Of a DNA stretch of 64,000 nucleotides, positions 17,263 through 25,643 are shown one piece after another. Below the pieces are notes generated by a model. The model had not been told where the DNA came from and did no database searches. It saw only the letters and a program-made list of their open reading frames with translations. Numbering within the stretch: position 1 is the first letter of the stretch; every line of letters starts with the position of its first letter. The DNA is taken from the NCBI GenBank assembly GCA_963774625.1, contig CAVZFQ010000001.1, forward strand, positions 74,129-138,128, read 5' to 3'. This DNA is from VAXT01 sp963774625. Its GTDB lineage: Bacteria; Actinomycetota; Thermoleophilia; Gaiellales; Gaiellaceae. The position numbers and the translations under genes are program-made.

Positions 17263-18597
17263 TCAGCGGAGCCGAGCAAATTCTCTGTAAAGCTCTTTCG
17301 CAGCCTCGACGCCGAGCGGGATGTGCTCGACGCGCAGGCGCTCGTTCGGCGAGTGGATGTTCCCCTCGGGGAGGTCGAAACCGGTGAGGATCGTCGGGAT
17401 GCCCTTCGTCTCGAGAGCGGCCATCACCGGCAGCGAGCCCCCGACCCGGAGTAGCAGCGGACGCGCGCCCAGCGCGCGCTCGAACGCGTCCAGCCCGAGC
17501 TGGATCGCCTTCTCCTCCGGACGGACGAGCGCCGCCGGCGCCATCGCGAGGCGCTCGACCTCGACCTCCGCTCCCTCCGGGGCCGCCTCCAGCAGGAGCT
17601 TCTCCATCGCCGCCGAGATCTCGTCGCCGTCCTGCCCCGGCGCCAGCCGGATCGACACGTTCGCCGCGGCCACAACAGGCAGCACCGTCTTCTGCAGCTC
17701 CGCCGAGCCGCCGCTCAGGCCGTGGACGTCGACCGCAGGCTCCTCCCAGGTGCGCCGGTAGAACTCTGCGACGGCCTCGCCGTCGGCGGGACGGGCACCC
17801 TGCGCGCCCAGAACGTCGGCGCCGCTCTCGAGCTCACCCCAGCCGGCGCGCTCCTCGTCGGAGGGCGGCACGATGCCGGCCCGCAAAGACTCGTCCAGCC
17901 GGCCGTCCCGCGGCACGACTGCGGAGAGCACCTGCATGAGCGCGTGGGTCGCGTTCAGCGCCGCGCCACCGAAGACGCCGGAGTGAAGGTCGCGCTCACC
18001 GGTTCTGACCCGCACGTGGAAGAACGCGATGCCGCGAGTCGCCAGCTCGAACACCGGAACCCCCACCTTCACCATGTGCCCGTCGAAGATCACGCAGACG
18101 TCGCCGCCACGCTCATCCGCCTCGAGGAAGTCGACGATCGAGTGGCCGCCCGACTCCTCCTCGCCGTCGCAGGTGAAACGCACGTTCACGGGCAACGCAC
18201 CCTCGGCGGCCAGGAGAGCGGCTGCCTTGAGCAGCATGTAGAGCTGGCCCTTGTCGTCGGCGACTCCCCGGGCGTAGAGCCACCCTTCCCGCACCTCCGG
18301 CTCGAAGGGCTCGCTCTCCCACTGATCGAGCGGGTCGGGCGGCTGGACGTCGAAATGCCCGTAGGCGATCACGGTCGGCGCCGAATCGGCGTCTGTGGAC
18401 GCCCGGAGCTCGCCGATCACGAGCGGATGCCTGACCCCCTCCTGCACGTCGGCCTCGCCGCCAGCAGCCCGGATGAAGTCCTGCACCCACTCAGCGGCGC
18501 GGCGAACGTCCCCGGTGTGAGCCGGGTCGGCGCTGACGCTCGGGATGCGCAGCAAGTCGTAGAGCTCGTCGAGCCACTCAGTAGGCGGTTCAGCCAC
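17263..18597 (-). CDS. M20 family metallopeptidase (dipeptidase)
   Basis: Dinuclear zinc peptidase of 444 residues. YGHFDVQPPDPLDQW near 75-90 carries the first His ligand and the catalytic Asp. ARGVADDKGQLYMLLKAA carries the bridging Asp, and TCDGEEESGG carries the catalytic Glu and zinc Glu. The terminal GNIHSPNERL supplies the last His. The dimerisation lid lies between about 180 and 290. The family includes carnosinase-like and ArgE/DapE-like enzymes; the spacing fits the dipeptidase (CNDP) subgroup. GTG 18597 is the start. Confidence 0.9.
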   Translation of the reverse strand: MAEPPTEWLDELYDLLRIPSVSADPAHTGDVRRAAEWVQDFIRAAGGEADVQEGVRHPLVIGELRASTDADSAPTVIAYGHFDVQPPDPLDQWESEPFEPEVREGWLYARGVADDKGQLYMLLKAAALLAAEGALPVNVRFTCDGEEESGGHSIVDFLEADERGGDVCVIFDGHMVKVGVPVFELATRGIAFFHVRVRTGERDLHSGVFGGAALNATHALMQVLSAVVPRDGRLDESLRAGIVPPSDEERAGWGELESGADVLGAQGARPADGEAVAEFYRRTWEEPAVDVHGLSGGSAELQKTVLPVVAAANVSIRLAPGQDGDEISAAMEKLLLEAAPEGAEVEVERLAMAPAALVRPEEKAIQLGLDAFERALGARPLLLRVGGSLPVMAALETKGIPTILTGFDLPEGNIHSPNERLRVEHIPLGVEAAKELYREFARLR

Positions 18598-18615
18598 GGC
18601 CGCGCAGGCTAACGA

Positions 18616-19020
18616 CTACGGGCTTCGTCTGAGGCAGCGCACGAGTGCGGCCGCATCGAGGTTGCCCCGGCAGCGGTCGGCGGCGACGTAGATCACGTTC
18701 GGAACGTCTCGCCTGGCAATCGCCCTCCGCGGCCGCACGCCCGCGATCCGGCGAACCGCGACCCTGCGGAAGATCGGCTTCGGCGGGCTGCAGTTGTCCC
18801 CGGGCGGCACGGAGGCGGCGTGTCGTTGCACTCCGGCTCGAGCGCAGTGCCGACGGCCCGCCCTCGGCGGAGACTGAGATGGGAGGACTCGAGGCCGTAG
18901 TAGGTGACGCCGCGGAATACAAGCGTCGCGCGACACTTCGCCTCGGACGACGTCGCCGGAGCCGCTGAAAGCGCAGCTCAGGACCAAAAGCCCTGCTCCG
19001 AGTGCGATTACGGCGCGCAC
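18616..19020 (-). CDS. small exported protein, DUF6281-like (compensated frameshift)
   Basis: About 134 residues with a lipoprotein-like signal (MRAVIALGAGLLVLSCAFSG). In the open frame the middle is Arg/Pro-rich nonsense, but between about 18945 and 18812 another frame reads EAKCRATLVFRGVTYYGLES, then HLSLRRGRAVGTALEPECND. This is a sensible conserved domain that reconnects to PPGDNCSPPKPIFRRVAVRR and VIYVAADRCRGN in the first frame. Two opposite indels would explain this. The DUF6281 name is from memory and is tentative. The gene follows the sigma-factor gene by 12 bases. Confidence 0.55.
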   Translation of the reverse strand: MRAVIALGAGLLVLSCAFSGSGDVVRGEVSRDACIPRRHLLRPRVLPSQSPPRAGRRHCARAGVQRHAASVPPGDNCSPPKPIFRRVAVRRIAGVRPRRAIARRDVPNVIYVAADRCRGNLDAAALVRCLRRSP

Positions 19021-19032
19021 TGCGCCGGAACT

Positions 19033-20121
19033 CTATGCCACTTCGCGAAGCTTCTGGCAATCAGCCAGGGCGCGAAGCTTCTTCAGGCACTGATTCTCGA
19101 TCTGCCTGATCCGCTCGCGCGTGACGCTGAACGCGCGTCCGACCTCGTCGAGCGTGCGCGGCGGGTTTCCGTCGAGCCCGTACCGCATCTCGAGGATTCG
19201 CTGCTCCCGCGGAGCCAGCGAGCAGAGGATCTTCTTGAGCGCGTCCTTGCGCAGCGCCTGCTCGGCGGCCTCGTCGGGCAGCGGCGCGTTCTCGTCGGTC
19301 AGGAAGTGCCCGAACTCGGACTCCTCGTCGTCACCGACGGGCTTCTCGAGTGAGACCGGCAGCTGCGACGACCTGCGGATCTGCTCCACCTCTTCGAGGC
19401 TCAAATCCAGGTCGCGGGCGATCTCCTCGGTCGAAGGCTCGCGCCCGAGCTCGCCCCGCAGCTTGCGCTCGGAGCGGACGATCTTGTTCAGCTTCTCGAC
19501 CACGTGCACCGGCATGCGGATCGTGCGCGACTTGTCGGCGAGCGCGCGCGCGACGGCCTGGCGGATCCACCAGGTCGCATACGTCGAGAACTTGAAGCCT
19601 TTGCGGTAGTCGAACTTCTCCGCGGCGCGCACGAGGCCGATCGTCCCCTCCTGGATGAGATCGAGGAAGGGCAGGCCCTGGTTGCGGTAGCGCTTGGCGA
19701 TCGAGACTACGAGGCGAAGGTTCGCCTCGACCATCGCCTGCTTGGCGACGTGGTCGCCGCGCTCGATCTTCTTCGCGAGCTCGATCTCCTGCGGCGCGGT
19801 CAGCAGGTCGACCTTGCCGATGTCCTTCAGGAAAAGCTGGAGCGCGTCCGTCGAGACGTCCGGCCCCTCGAGCTCGAACGAGTCGACTGCCTCGTCCTCC
19901 TCCTCGGTAATGAGCTCGATGTGGAGCTCCTCGACCAGGCTGTAGAACTCGTCGATCTGGCCGGCGTCGAGGTTGAGCTCGTCGAGGGCGAGCGCGACTT
20001 CGTCCGCGTTCAGGCGCCCGGCCTGTTTCCCGGCGTGCAGAAGTTCCCAGGCTTCTTCCGACGCGAGGATGCTCGTGGAGCCCTCGACCTTCAGTGCCGC
20101 CGCGCTTTGTCCTTGCTTCAC
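19033..20121 (-). CDS. RNA polymerase primary-type sigma factor (SigA/RpoD family)
   Basis: Directs RNA polymerase to -35/-10 promoters. The 362-residue protein has a short region 1 (1-90), region 1.2 (DALQLFLKDIGKVDLLT), region 2 (NLRLVVSIAKRYRNQGLPFL, GFKFSTYATWWIRQAVARAL, the -10 recognition helix), region 3 (MPVHVVEKLNKIVRSERKL) and region 4 with the HTH RTLDEVGRAFSVTRERIRQI. The short N-terminal domain without long 1.1 acidic inserts fits actinobacterial group 1/2 factors. GTG 20121 follows AGGGGG about 10 bases upstream. A consensus promoter lies upstream, compatible with housekeeping expression. Confidence 0.93.
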   Translation of the reverse strand: MKQGQSAAALKVEGSTSILASEEAWELLHAGKQAGRLNADEVALALDELNLDAGQIDEFYSLVEELHIELITEEEDEAVDSFELEGPDVSTDALQLFLKDIGKVDLLTAPQEIELAKKIERGDHVAKQAMVEANLRLVVSIAKRYRNQGLPFLDLIQEGTIGLVRAAEKFDYRKGFKFSTYATWWIRQAVARALADKSRTIRMPVHVVEKLNKIVRSERKLRGELGREPSTEEIARDLDLSLEEVEQIRRSSQLPVSLEKPVGDDEESEFGHFLTDENAPLPDEAAEQALRKDALKKILCSLAPREQRILEMRYGLDGNPPRTLDEVGRAFSVTRERIRQIENQCLKKLRALADCQKLREVA

Positions 20122-20145
20122 CTTATGACCCCCTCTCCCAGTCTC

Positions 20146-20173
20146 ACCATACGTACGGCTTACGACGTGTCAA
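20146..20173 (-). promoter_or_regulatory. sigma-70 type promoter of the sigma-factor gene
   Basis: On the minus strand TTGACA (20173-20168) is followed after 16 bases by TATGGT (20151-20146), 25 bases ahead of the GTG. The -35 is a perfect consensus match. It sits in the 150-base gap between the TPR gene and the sigma gene; nothing else was seen in that gap. Confidence 0.55.
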
Positions 20174-20271
20174 TGAGGCTGTCCGAACGGGGGAGAGTCT
20201 CTCAACGACCACGTATTGACGTCTATAGGTCTCAAGACTCATCTTCACCCTTTACAGGTCCTATTGGACGA

Positions 20272-21252
20272 CTAGCGATTCTCTGGACCTTCAAGACTGT
20301 CCAGAAGCCGTTTTGCTTCCCTGCCGAGAACAGTCGTCGGCCCGAGCGCGCGAGCGCGCCGGAGCTGCGTCTTTCCCTGTTCCACCGAACCGGGTTGGGC
20401 CCGGGCCAGCCAGAGGAGCATGAGGCCGAGGTGAAACCGCACGCTCTGAGCTCGCGGGAAGCGCCGCGTGAGCGGGCCGAGCCGCGAGAACGCGATGCTC
20501 GGCCGTGCCTTGTCGAAGCGAACGACGGCAGCAGCGACGCGGGCCTCGGGGTTTTGAGGCTCGAGGCGAACGGCCGCGTCGTACTGCCGCTGGGCCGAGA
20601 CCCGGTGTCCGAGGCGCTGCAGCGCGAGGCCGTAGAGCAGCTTCGCCTGCACGTCGCGCGAGCGCGCGCGGCGGGCGAGGACGGCGAACTGCCGCGGGGC
20701 GGAGAGCCCGGTGAGGCTCGGCGGCGCGCCGAAGCTTGGAACGAAGTGCGGTCGCCCCCGCGGGAAGTTGGGGAGATGCAGGACGTCGTCCGCCCGTCCT
20801 GCCGACGGGGAGTCGGGGTCTACGCGCGCAGCGTCACGCCAGGCCTGGAGCGCCTCGTTGTCACGACCGACCCAGAAGCGGGCGAACCCGAGGTGCAAGA
20901 GCACGCGGGCGTCGCGCGGATGCTCGGCGGCTAGCCGCTCGAGCTTGGTAACGGCGCCCTCCGGCCAGTTGGAGAACGCCGCGCCGATCTCGGCCGGAGG
21001 AGAGTCGTAGCGGGCGAAGATGCGCTCCGCCTCGGCTCGTTTTTCATCGGTATAGAGCCGCTCGGCGCGGCGCAGAGCCGTCGCCTCGGCATCGGTGCGC
21101 ACGCCCAGGTCGAGGACGAGCGGCGGCGCCCCTTCGCGCCCTCCGCCCTTCTGATCGTCGCTTCCGAGGACAAGCGCAGCCGCAATCGCGGCCCCGGCGG
21201 CGACCAGGGCGGCGATGACGACGACGAGAAAGACGCGTGTGCGCCGATTCAC
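20272..21252 (-). CDS. membrane-anchored TPR-repeat protein
   Basis: A 326-residue protein with one N-terminal transmembrane segment (RVFLVVVIAALVAAGAAIAA) and, after a Gly/Asp linker, a helical outer part. The helix pairs match TPR-like units, for example LLHLGFARFWVGRDNEALQA (W/A/G pattern), AKLLYGLALQRLGHRVSAQR and FHLGLMLLWLARAQPG. TPR domains scaffold protein contacts, so this is probably an envelope-associated assembly or interaction protein. No partner is evident. ATG 21252 starts MNRRTRVFL with the basic residues expected before the anchor. Confidence 0.7.
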   Translation of the reverse strand: MNRRTRVFLVVVIAALVAAGAAIAAALVLGSDDQKGGGREGAPPLVLDLGVRTDAEATALRRAERLYTDEKRAEAERIFARYDSPPAEIGAAFSNWPEGAVTKLERLAAEHPRDARVLLHLGFARFWVGRDNEALQAWRDAARVDPDSPSAGRADDVLHLPNFPRGRPHFVPSFGAPPSLTGLSAPRQFAVLARRARSRDVQAKLLYGLALQRLGHRVSAQRQYDAAVRLEPQNPEARVAAAVVRFDKARPSIAFSRLGPLTRRFPRAQSVRFHLGLMLLWLARAQPGSVEQGKTQLRRARALGPTTVLGREAKRLLDSLEGPENR

Positions 21253-21274
21253 GACTCCAACCTAGCGGCGAGCC

Positions 21275-21598
21275 CTACTCCACTAGATGCTCGACCTCGT
21301 CGCGCTTGTCGACGATCACGAACCGATCGTTCTCCTCCACCACATGCTCGATTTCCGCGGTCTGGTGACCGGGCAGGACGGCGAAGCGATCTCGCTGGCT
21401 GCGAACGACCTCATACTCCGTCAGGGTCATCTGCAAACGGCTGTCGCACCCGCTCGTCTTCCCACACTCGCACTGGAACTCGAACTGATGTCCTGGGCTC
21501 GCCCAGTCGGCCGAAAGCTCGTCCAGAGCGGCGATCTGGTCGTTGACCGTGCGCATCAGGCTTTCGTTCCGAACCTGCCGATCCAACCGTTCCTCCAT
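21275..21598 (-). CDS. small conserved protein with Cys cluster
   Basis: A 107-residue protein: MEERLDRQVRNESLMRTVND at the start, then FQCECGKTSGCDSRLQMTL and RFAVLPGHQTAEIEHVVEEN. The CxCx5C arrangement at about 43-51 may bind zinc. Proteins with this plan (NESLxRxVN, CECG, LTxxEYExVR, PGHE) recur in actinobacteria without known function; this is recollection of a pattern. The ATG at 21598 is chosen because upstream sequence is unrelated and the divergent E1 gene starts 31 bases away. Confidence 0.7.
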   Translation of the reverse strand: MEERLDRQVRNESLMRTVNDQIAALDELSADWASPGHQFEFQCECGKTSGCDSRLQMTLTEYEVVRSQRDRFAVLPGHQTAEIEHVVEENDRFVIVDKRDEVEHLVE

Positions 21599-21628
21599 GC
21601 GCCTGATCCTACGACCTATCCTTGGCGC

Positions 21629-22756
21629 GTGGCCACCAGCGAGACCGTCGAGATCGACGTCAAGGGCGCGCAAGCGCTGCTCGAGGATGACGCTGTCCTC
21701 GTCGATGTGCGGCGGCAAGACGAGTGGGACTTCAGCCGCATCGCCGGGGCGCACCATCTGCCGCAGAAAGAGCTCATGGCGCGGATCGCCGATGTCGCGC
21801 CGCCGGAGTCGAAAGTCGTCGTCTACTGCGCGCACGGCAACCGCTCGCTCTTCGCGGCCAACGCCCTGCGACAGGCCGGCTACGAAGCCGTCTCCCTCGC
21901 CGGTGGGCTCGCAGCCTGGATGCAGGCAGGCCAGCCTGTAGAGGCGCCTGACGATCTCGACGAGGCGCAGCGTGAGCGCTACAGCCGCCATGTCCTCATC
22001 CCCGAGGTCGGCCTCGCCGGCCAGCGCCGGCTGCTCGAGGCCAGCGTCCTCGTCGTCGGCGCGGGCGGGCTCGGCTCCCCCGCTCTCCTCTACCTGGCCG
22101 CGGCGGGAGTCGGCCGGCTCGGCTTCGTGGACGACGACGTCGTCGACGCCTCGAATCTCCAGCGCCAGGTCCTGCATTCGACCGGCGCGCTCGGAGAGCC
22201 GAAGGTCGAATCGGCCGAGGAGCGGATCCGCGGGCTCAACCCGGATGTCGAGCCGGTCGGCTACCAGGAGCGATTGAGCCCCGAGACGATCGACCGCATC
22301 CTCGGCGACGGCTGGGACGTGGTCGTCGACGGCGCCGACAACTTCCCGACGCGCTACCTGCTGAACGACGCGTCCGTCTGGCACGGGATCCCCGTCGTCC
22401 ACGGCTCGATCTTCCGCTTCGAAGGCCAGGTGACCGTGTTCGCCCCCGGCTCCGGGCCCTGCTACCGCTGTCTGTTCCCGCAGCCGCCCCCGCCCGAGCT
22501 CGCTCCGAGCTGCGCCGAAGGCGGCGTGCTCGGCGTCCTCCCCGGCGTGATCGGCTCGCTGCAGGGCACGGAGGCCCTGAAGCTCGTGCTCGGGATCGGT
22601 GAGCCGCTCATCGGCCGGCTGCTCCTGTTCGATGCGCTCGCGGCCTCGTTCACCGAGGTCGCTGTCCGCCGCGACCCCGCGTGCCCCGTCTGCGGCGACG
22701 AGCCGACGATCACGGAGTACGTCGACTACGTCGAGTTTTGCGGAGGCGCTCGCTGA
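21629..22756 (+). CDS. rhodanese-E1 fusion (ThiF/MoeB/HesA-type adenylyltransferase)
   Basis: Adenylates the C-terminus of a ubiquitin-like sulfur carrier and can pass sulfur to it. The N-terminal rhodanese domain (about 1-105) has the active-site loop CAHGNRS with Cys at about 72. The E1 domain follows: YSRHVLIPEVGLAGQRRL, the ATP-binding VLVVGAGGLGSPALLYLA, DDDVVDASNLQRQ, and zinc Cys pairs CYRC and CPVC. In the usual MoeZ/MOCS3 order the rhodanese is C-terminal; here it is N-terminal. GTG 21629 starts MATSETVEID. It is followed by the JAMM gene with a 4-base overlap. Confidence 0.88.
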   Translation: MATSETVEIDVKGAQALLEDDAVLVDVRRQDEWDFSRIAGAHHLPQKELMARIADVAPPESKVVVYCAHGNRSLFAANALRQAGYEAVSLAGGLAAWMQAGQPVEAPDDLDEAQRERYSRHVLIPEVGLAGQRRLLEASVLVVGAGGLGSPALLYLAAAGVGRLGFVDDDVVDASNLQRQVLHSTGALGEPKVESAEERIRGLNPDVEPVGYQERLSPETIDRILGDGWDVVVDGADNFPTRYLLNDASVWHGIPVVHGSIFRFEGQVTVFAPGSGPCYRCLFPQPPPPELAPSCAEGGVLGVLPGVIGSLQGTEALKLVLGIGEPLIGRLLLFDALAASFTEVAVRRDPACPVCGDEPTITEYVDYVEFCGGAR

Positions 22757-23124
22757 GGGTTCCGCCCGAGATCCACGCCGAGCTGCTGGAGCACGCGCGA
22801 ACGGAGGCGCCGAACGAGGCCTGTGGGCTCGTCGTCCTGCGCGACGGTGAGGCCGTCCGGTACGAGCGCGGCCGGAACGCGGAGCCGTCCCCGTACCGGT
22901 TTCGCCTGGAGATCGCGCCGGAGGTCTGGTTCCTGGAGGACGACGGGTACGAGCTCGCCGTCTTTCACTCGCACGGGGAGTCAGCGCCACGGCCATCGCG
23001 TGCAGACGTCGAGCACGCGGGGCTCTGGCAGGACCGGCCGTACCTGATCCTGCGGGCCGACACCGGGGAATTGGCCGCGTGGCGGATCACAGGCGATTCG
23101 GTGGTCGAGACTGACGTCGAGTAG
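22753..23124 (+). CDS. JAMM/Mov34 metallopeptidase (Mec-like), probable CTG start
   Basis: A 123-residue zinc isopeptidase-type domain: EAPNEACGLVV supplies the catalytic Glu region and HSHGESAPRPSRAD is a complete JAMM motif (HxH, seven residues, S, two residues, D). Mec in mycobacteria releases cysteine from the sulfur carrier CysO after MoeZ activation, so placement after an E1-rhodanese gene is functionally coherent. CTG 22753 overlaps the upstream TGA (CTGA) and gives LRVPPEIHAELLEHA, the usual N-terminus. A GTG at 22681 would add 24 Arg-rich residues read in overlap. Confidence 0.82.
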   Translation: MRVPPEIHAELLEHARTEAPNEACGLVVLRDGEAVRYERGRNAEPSPYRFRLEIAPEVWFLEDDGYELAVFHSHGESAPRPSRADVEHAGLWQDRPYLILRADTGELAAWRITGDSVVETDVE

Positions 23125-24236
23125 CGCCGTCATCGTCGGAGCCGGTGTCTTCGGCGCCTCGCTCGCCCACCGGCTGGCAGGCAGCGGCTGGGAGGTAACG
23201 CTCGTCGAGCAGTACTCGCCCGGCCACGTTCGGGCCGCCTCCGGTGGCGAGAACCGCCTGCTCCGGTTCTCACACGGACCGGACGCCTGGTACACGCAGT
23301 CGGCAAAGCGCGCACTGGGGCTCTGGCGCGAGCTCGAGGCCGAGTCCGGCGCCGACCTCTTCGTCCCCTGCGGCGTCGCGTGGTTCTTCGACGAGTCGGA
23401 GGACTGGGCCCTGGCGAGCGAACGCGCGCTGGCCGAGCACGGGCTCGCAATCGAGCGCCTCTCCCCTGAGGAGGGCCGCCGCCTCTTCCCCAGCTTCGAC
23501 CCGTCCGGCCTGACGAGCGTTTCCTACGAGCCCGAGGCGGGCGTCCTGCGCGCCCGTGACGCCACTCGCGCCCTCGCAGAGCAGGCCGTCGTGCGTGGCG
23601 CTCGCTTCGTCGAGGGCGTGGCCGCTGCCCGACGGAGCTGCAGTCGTCGTCGACGAAGAACGGCTCGAAGGCGATCACGTGATCTGGGCGGGTGGAGCCT
23701 GGTTGGCACGCCTCTTCCCAGACCTGGTGCAGCTGACCGTCACCCGCCAGGAAGAATTCTTCTTCGGCGCTCCGGCCGGCTGGCAGGCCCCGAGCGTCCC
23801 CGCGTGGGTCGACTTCGACGCCGGCATCTACGGCGTCGGCGACCTGGACGGGCGCGGCTTCAAGGCGGCCCCCGATACGCACGGGCCCGAGTTCGACCCC
23901 GACCTCGACGATCGCGTCATCTCGACCGAGAGAGAGCAGGAGTCTCGCGACTATCTCGCCAGGCGGTTTCCCGCTCTCGCCGGCGCACCCCTGGTCGGCA
24001 CCCGGGCGTGCCCGTACTCGCTGTCCAACGACCTCAACTTTCTGATCGCCCCACACCCGGAGCACGAGCGCGTCTGGCTCCTCGGCGGCGGCTCCGGGCA
24101 CGGCTTCAAGCACGGGCCGGCGCTCGCCGAGTACGTCGAGCGGCTCCTGAATGCAGAAGAGCCGCCCGACCCGCGCTTCGGGCTCGTCGCCCGTGAGCCG
24201 GGCGGGAGCCTGAGAACCGCGGGCGGGCGGCTCTAG
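23111..24236 (+). CDS. FAD-dependent oxidoreductase, DAO/sarcosine-oxidase type (one frameshift, CTG start)
   Basis: Flavin oxidase of about 375 codons. SSAVIVGAGVFGASLAHRLA near residues 4-22 is the FAD-binding motif, NRLLRFSHGPDAW matches the DAO fold, and LLGGGSGHGFKHGP is the C-terminal FAD contact typical of sarcosine and N-methyltryptophan oxidases. The frame changes near 23630: RGARFVEGVAA continues as PDGAAVVVDEERLEG in another frame. The total is 3n+1. No ATG, GTG or TTG precedes the FAD motif; CTG 23111 starts nine residues before it and overlaps the JAMM gene end. The substrate is unknown; a ThiO-like glycine oxidase role would suit the E1 neighbour. Confidence 0.8.
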
Positions 24237-24243
24237 GAGAGGA

Positions 24244-24275
24244 GTGCCAGCCGTCCCCCCGAGGACGGCCGGCAC
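24244..24275. terminator. bidirectional hairpin terminator
   Basis: GTGCCaGCCGTCC and its complement GGACGGCcGGCAC form a 13-pair stem with one mismatch and a 6-base loop, lying between two convergent genes. There is no long T-run, but the position and stem strength fit a shared terminator. Confidence 0.65.
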
Positions 24276-24286
24276 ATGGGACGGGT

Positions 24287-24649
24287 CTAGGTGACCCGGA
24301 AGGTGCCCTTCATGCTCGAAGCGTGCGGCGAGCAGAAGTAGGTGACCGTGCCCTTGTTGAGCTTCACGGTCACGGTCTTCGTGCCCTTGAAAGCGACCGT
24401 GGTGATGCTCTTCCTGGTCGAGCCCTTGAGCTTGAAGTCGTGCATGTTCGACTTGTCGGAAACGCGGATCGTGTAGGTACCGGCCTTGAGCGTCCTGACT
24501 TTGGTCGCGCCCTTCTTCAGCGTGATCGTGAAGCCGGGGCCGACCGAACCGGTGAGCAGCGTCGCCTCATTGGCGGTCGTGCCGGTGGTCGGAACGACCA
24601 GGGCCACGGCGGCGCCGAGGGCGACGATGAAGAGTCGAATGCGGGACAT
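24287..24649 (-). CDS. secreted cupredoxin-like copper protein
   Basis: A 120-residue protein with signal peptide MSRIRLFIVALGAAVALVVP and a mature beta-sandwich of about 90 residues. The expected type-1 copper ligands are all present: His in SNMHDFKL, then Cys, His and Met in YFCSPHASSMKG. It is probably an electron carrier at the outer membrane face. A strong GAAGGAGGGAA ribosome site immediately precedes ATG 24649. The 124-base upstream gap contains a GGTAACC-rich segment but no clear promoter was resolved. Confidence 0.85.
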   Translation of the reverse strand: MSRIRLFIVALGAAVALVVPTTGTTANEATLLTGSVGPGFTITLKKGATKVRTLKAGTYTIRVSDKSNMHDFKLKGSTRKSITTVAFKGTKTVTVKLNKGTVTYFCSPHASSMKGTFRVT

Positions 24650-24773
24650 TTCCCTCCTTCAATGGTTTGAGACGGCTTGAGTTGGTACTCGAATCGCAAT
24701 CGAACGGATTGCTTCTGGATGGGATGCTAGTCGTGGTCGATTTACCCGCCGGTTACCGGTAGGTAAAGGCTTC

Positions 24774-25634
24774 CTACCCGTCCTGGAACCAGAAAAACCC
24801 GACCGTGCCGGGGCCTGCGTGGGTGCCGATCACCGGCCCGAGGGTGGTCTGGATCTCGATCGTCGCGTGGGGACGCGTGGCCTGGACGAGCTTGGCCAGC
24901 TCGGCCAACCGGTCGGGCGCCTCGGCGTGTGCGATGGCAACGCGCAGGCCCGGATCGTCCGTGGAGCCGGCGAGGAAGGCGTCCTGGAACTCCTTGAAGG
25001 CGCGCCGGTTGCCGCGCACCTTCTTGAGCGGCTCCACCTCGCCGTCGAGGATGGTCATGATCGGCTTGATGTGCAGGAGCTGGCCCGCCATCCCGCGGGC
25101 CTTGCCGATGCGCCCGCCCTTGGCGAGGAACTCGAGCGTGTCGAGGGTGAAGATCAGGTGGTGCTCGGCGCGGTACCGGTCGATCAGCTCGCCGATCTCC
25201 TCGTCGGTCGTGCCGGCCTCGAGCCGTCGCTGGACGGCCAGTCCGAGCAGCGCGATGCCCGCCGAGGCGGTGCCCGTGTCGATCACCCGCACCCGCTCTC
25301 CGCCGATTTGCTCGGCCGCGTTGGCGGCGCTCTGCCAGGTGCCGGAGAGCTTGCGCGGGATGTGCAGCGAGTAGATCCGCTCGTAGTCGGCTAGTTCCTC
25401 GTAGGCGGCTGCGAAGTCGGCCGGAGTCGGCTGCGATGTGGTCGGCAGCTCGGTCGCCTCGCGTAGGCGCGCGTAGAACTCCGCCGGGCCGAGATCGACG
25501 TAGTCGCGGTAGCTGTCGGCTCCGAAGCGGACGTAGAGCGGGACGACGCGCCAGTTCGGGAAGCGCTCCGGGCCCTCGGGGAAGTCCGCGGTCGAGTCCA
25601 GGACCACAGCTGTGTTGCCGGCGTCGAGCTGCAC
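24774..25634 (-). CDS. DegV family fatty-acid-binding protein (FakB-like)
   Basis: Lipid carrier of 286 residues that presents fatty acid to the kinase FakA. VVLDSTADFPEG at the N-terminus and the DegV loop TSQPTPADFAAAYEEL are typical. The IHIPRKLSGTWQSA-like segment (SLHIPRKLSGTWQSA), LEFLAKGGRIGKARG and the terminal GPVIGTHAGPGTVGFFW (His-Gly contact to the acid head group) complete the family signature. It is the last gene of the rpmB-fakA-receiver-degV run, so kinase and carrier are co-transcribed. Confidence 0.9.
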   Translation of the reverse strand: MQLDAGNTAVVLDSTADFPEGPERFPNWRVVPLYVRFGADSYRDYVDLGPAEFYARLREATELPTTSQPTPADFAAAYEELADYERIYSLHIPRKLSGTWQSAANAAEQIGGERVRVIDTGTASAGIALLGLAVQRRLEAGTTDEEIGELIDRYRAEHHLIFTLDTLEFLAKGGRIGKARGMAGQLLHIKPIMTILDGEVEPLKKVRGNRRAFKEFQDAFLAGSTDDPGLRVAIAHAEAPDRLAELAKLVQATRPHATIEIQTTLGPVIGTHAGPGTVGFFWFQDG

Positions 25635-25643
25635 GTGGCGAGC

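Noticed and set aside
18645..18968. Plus-strand ORF opposite the DUF6281-like gene
   Set aside because: Arg-rich antisense of a gene with signal peptide and conserved domain on the minus strand.
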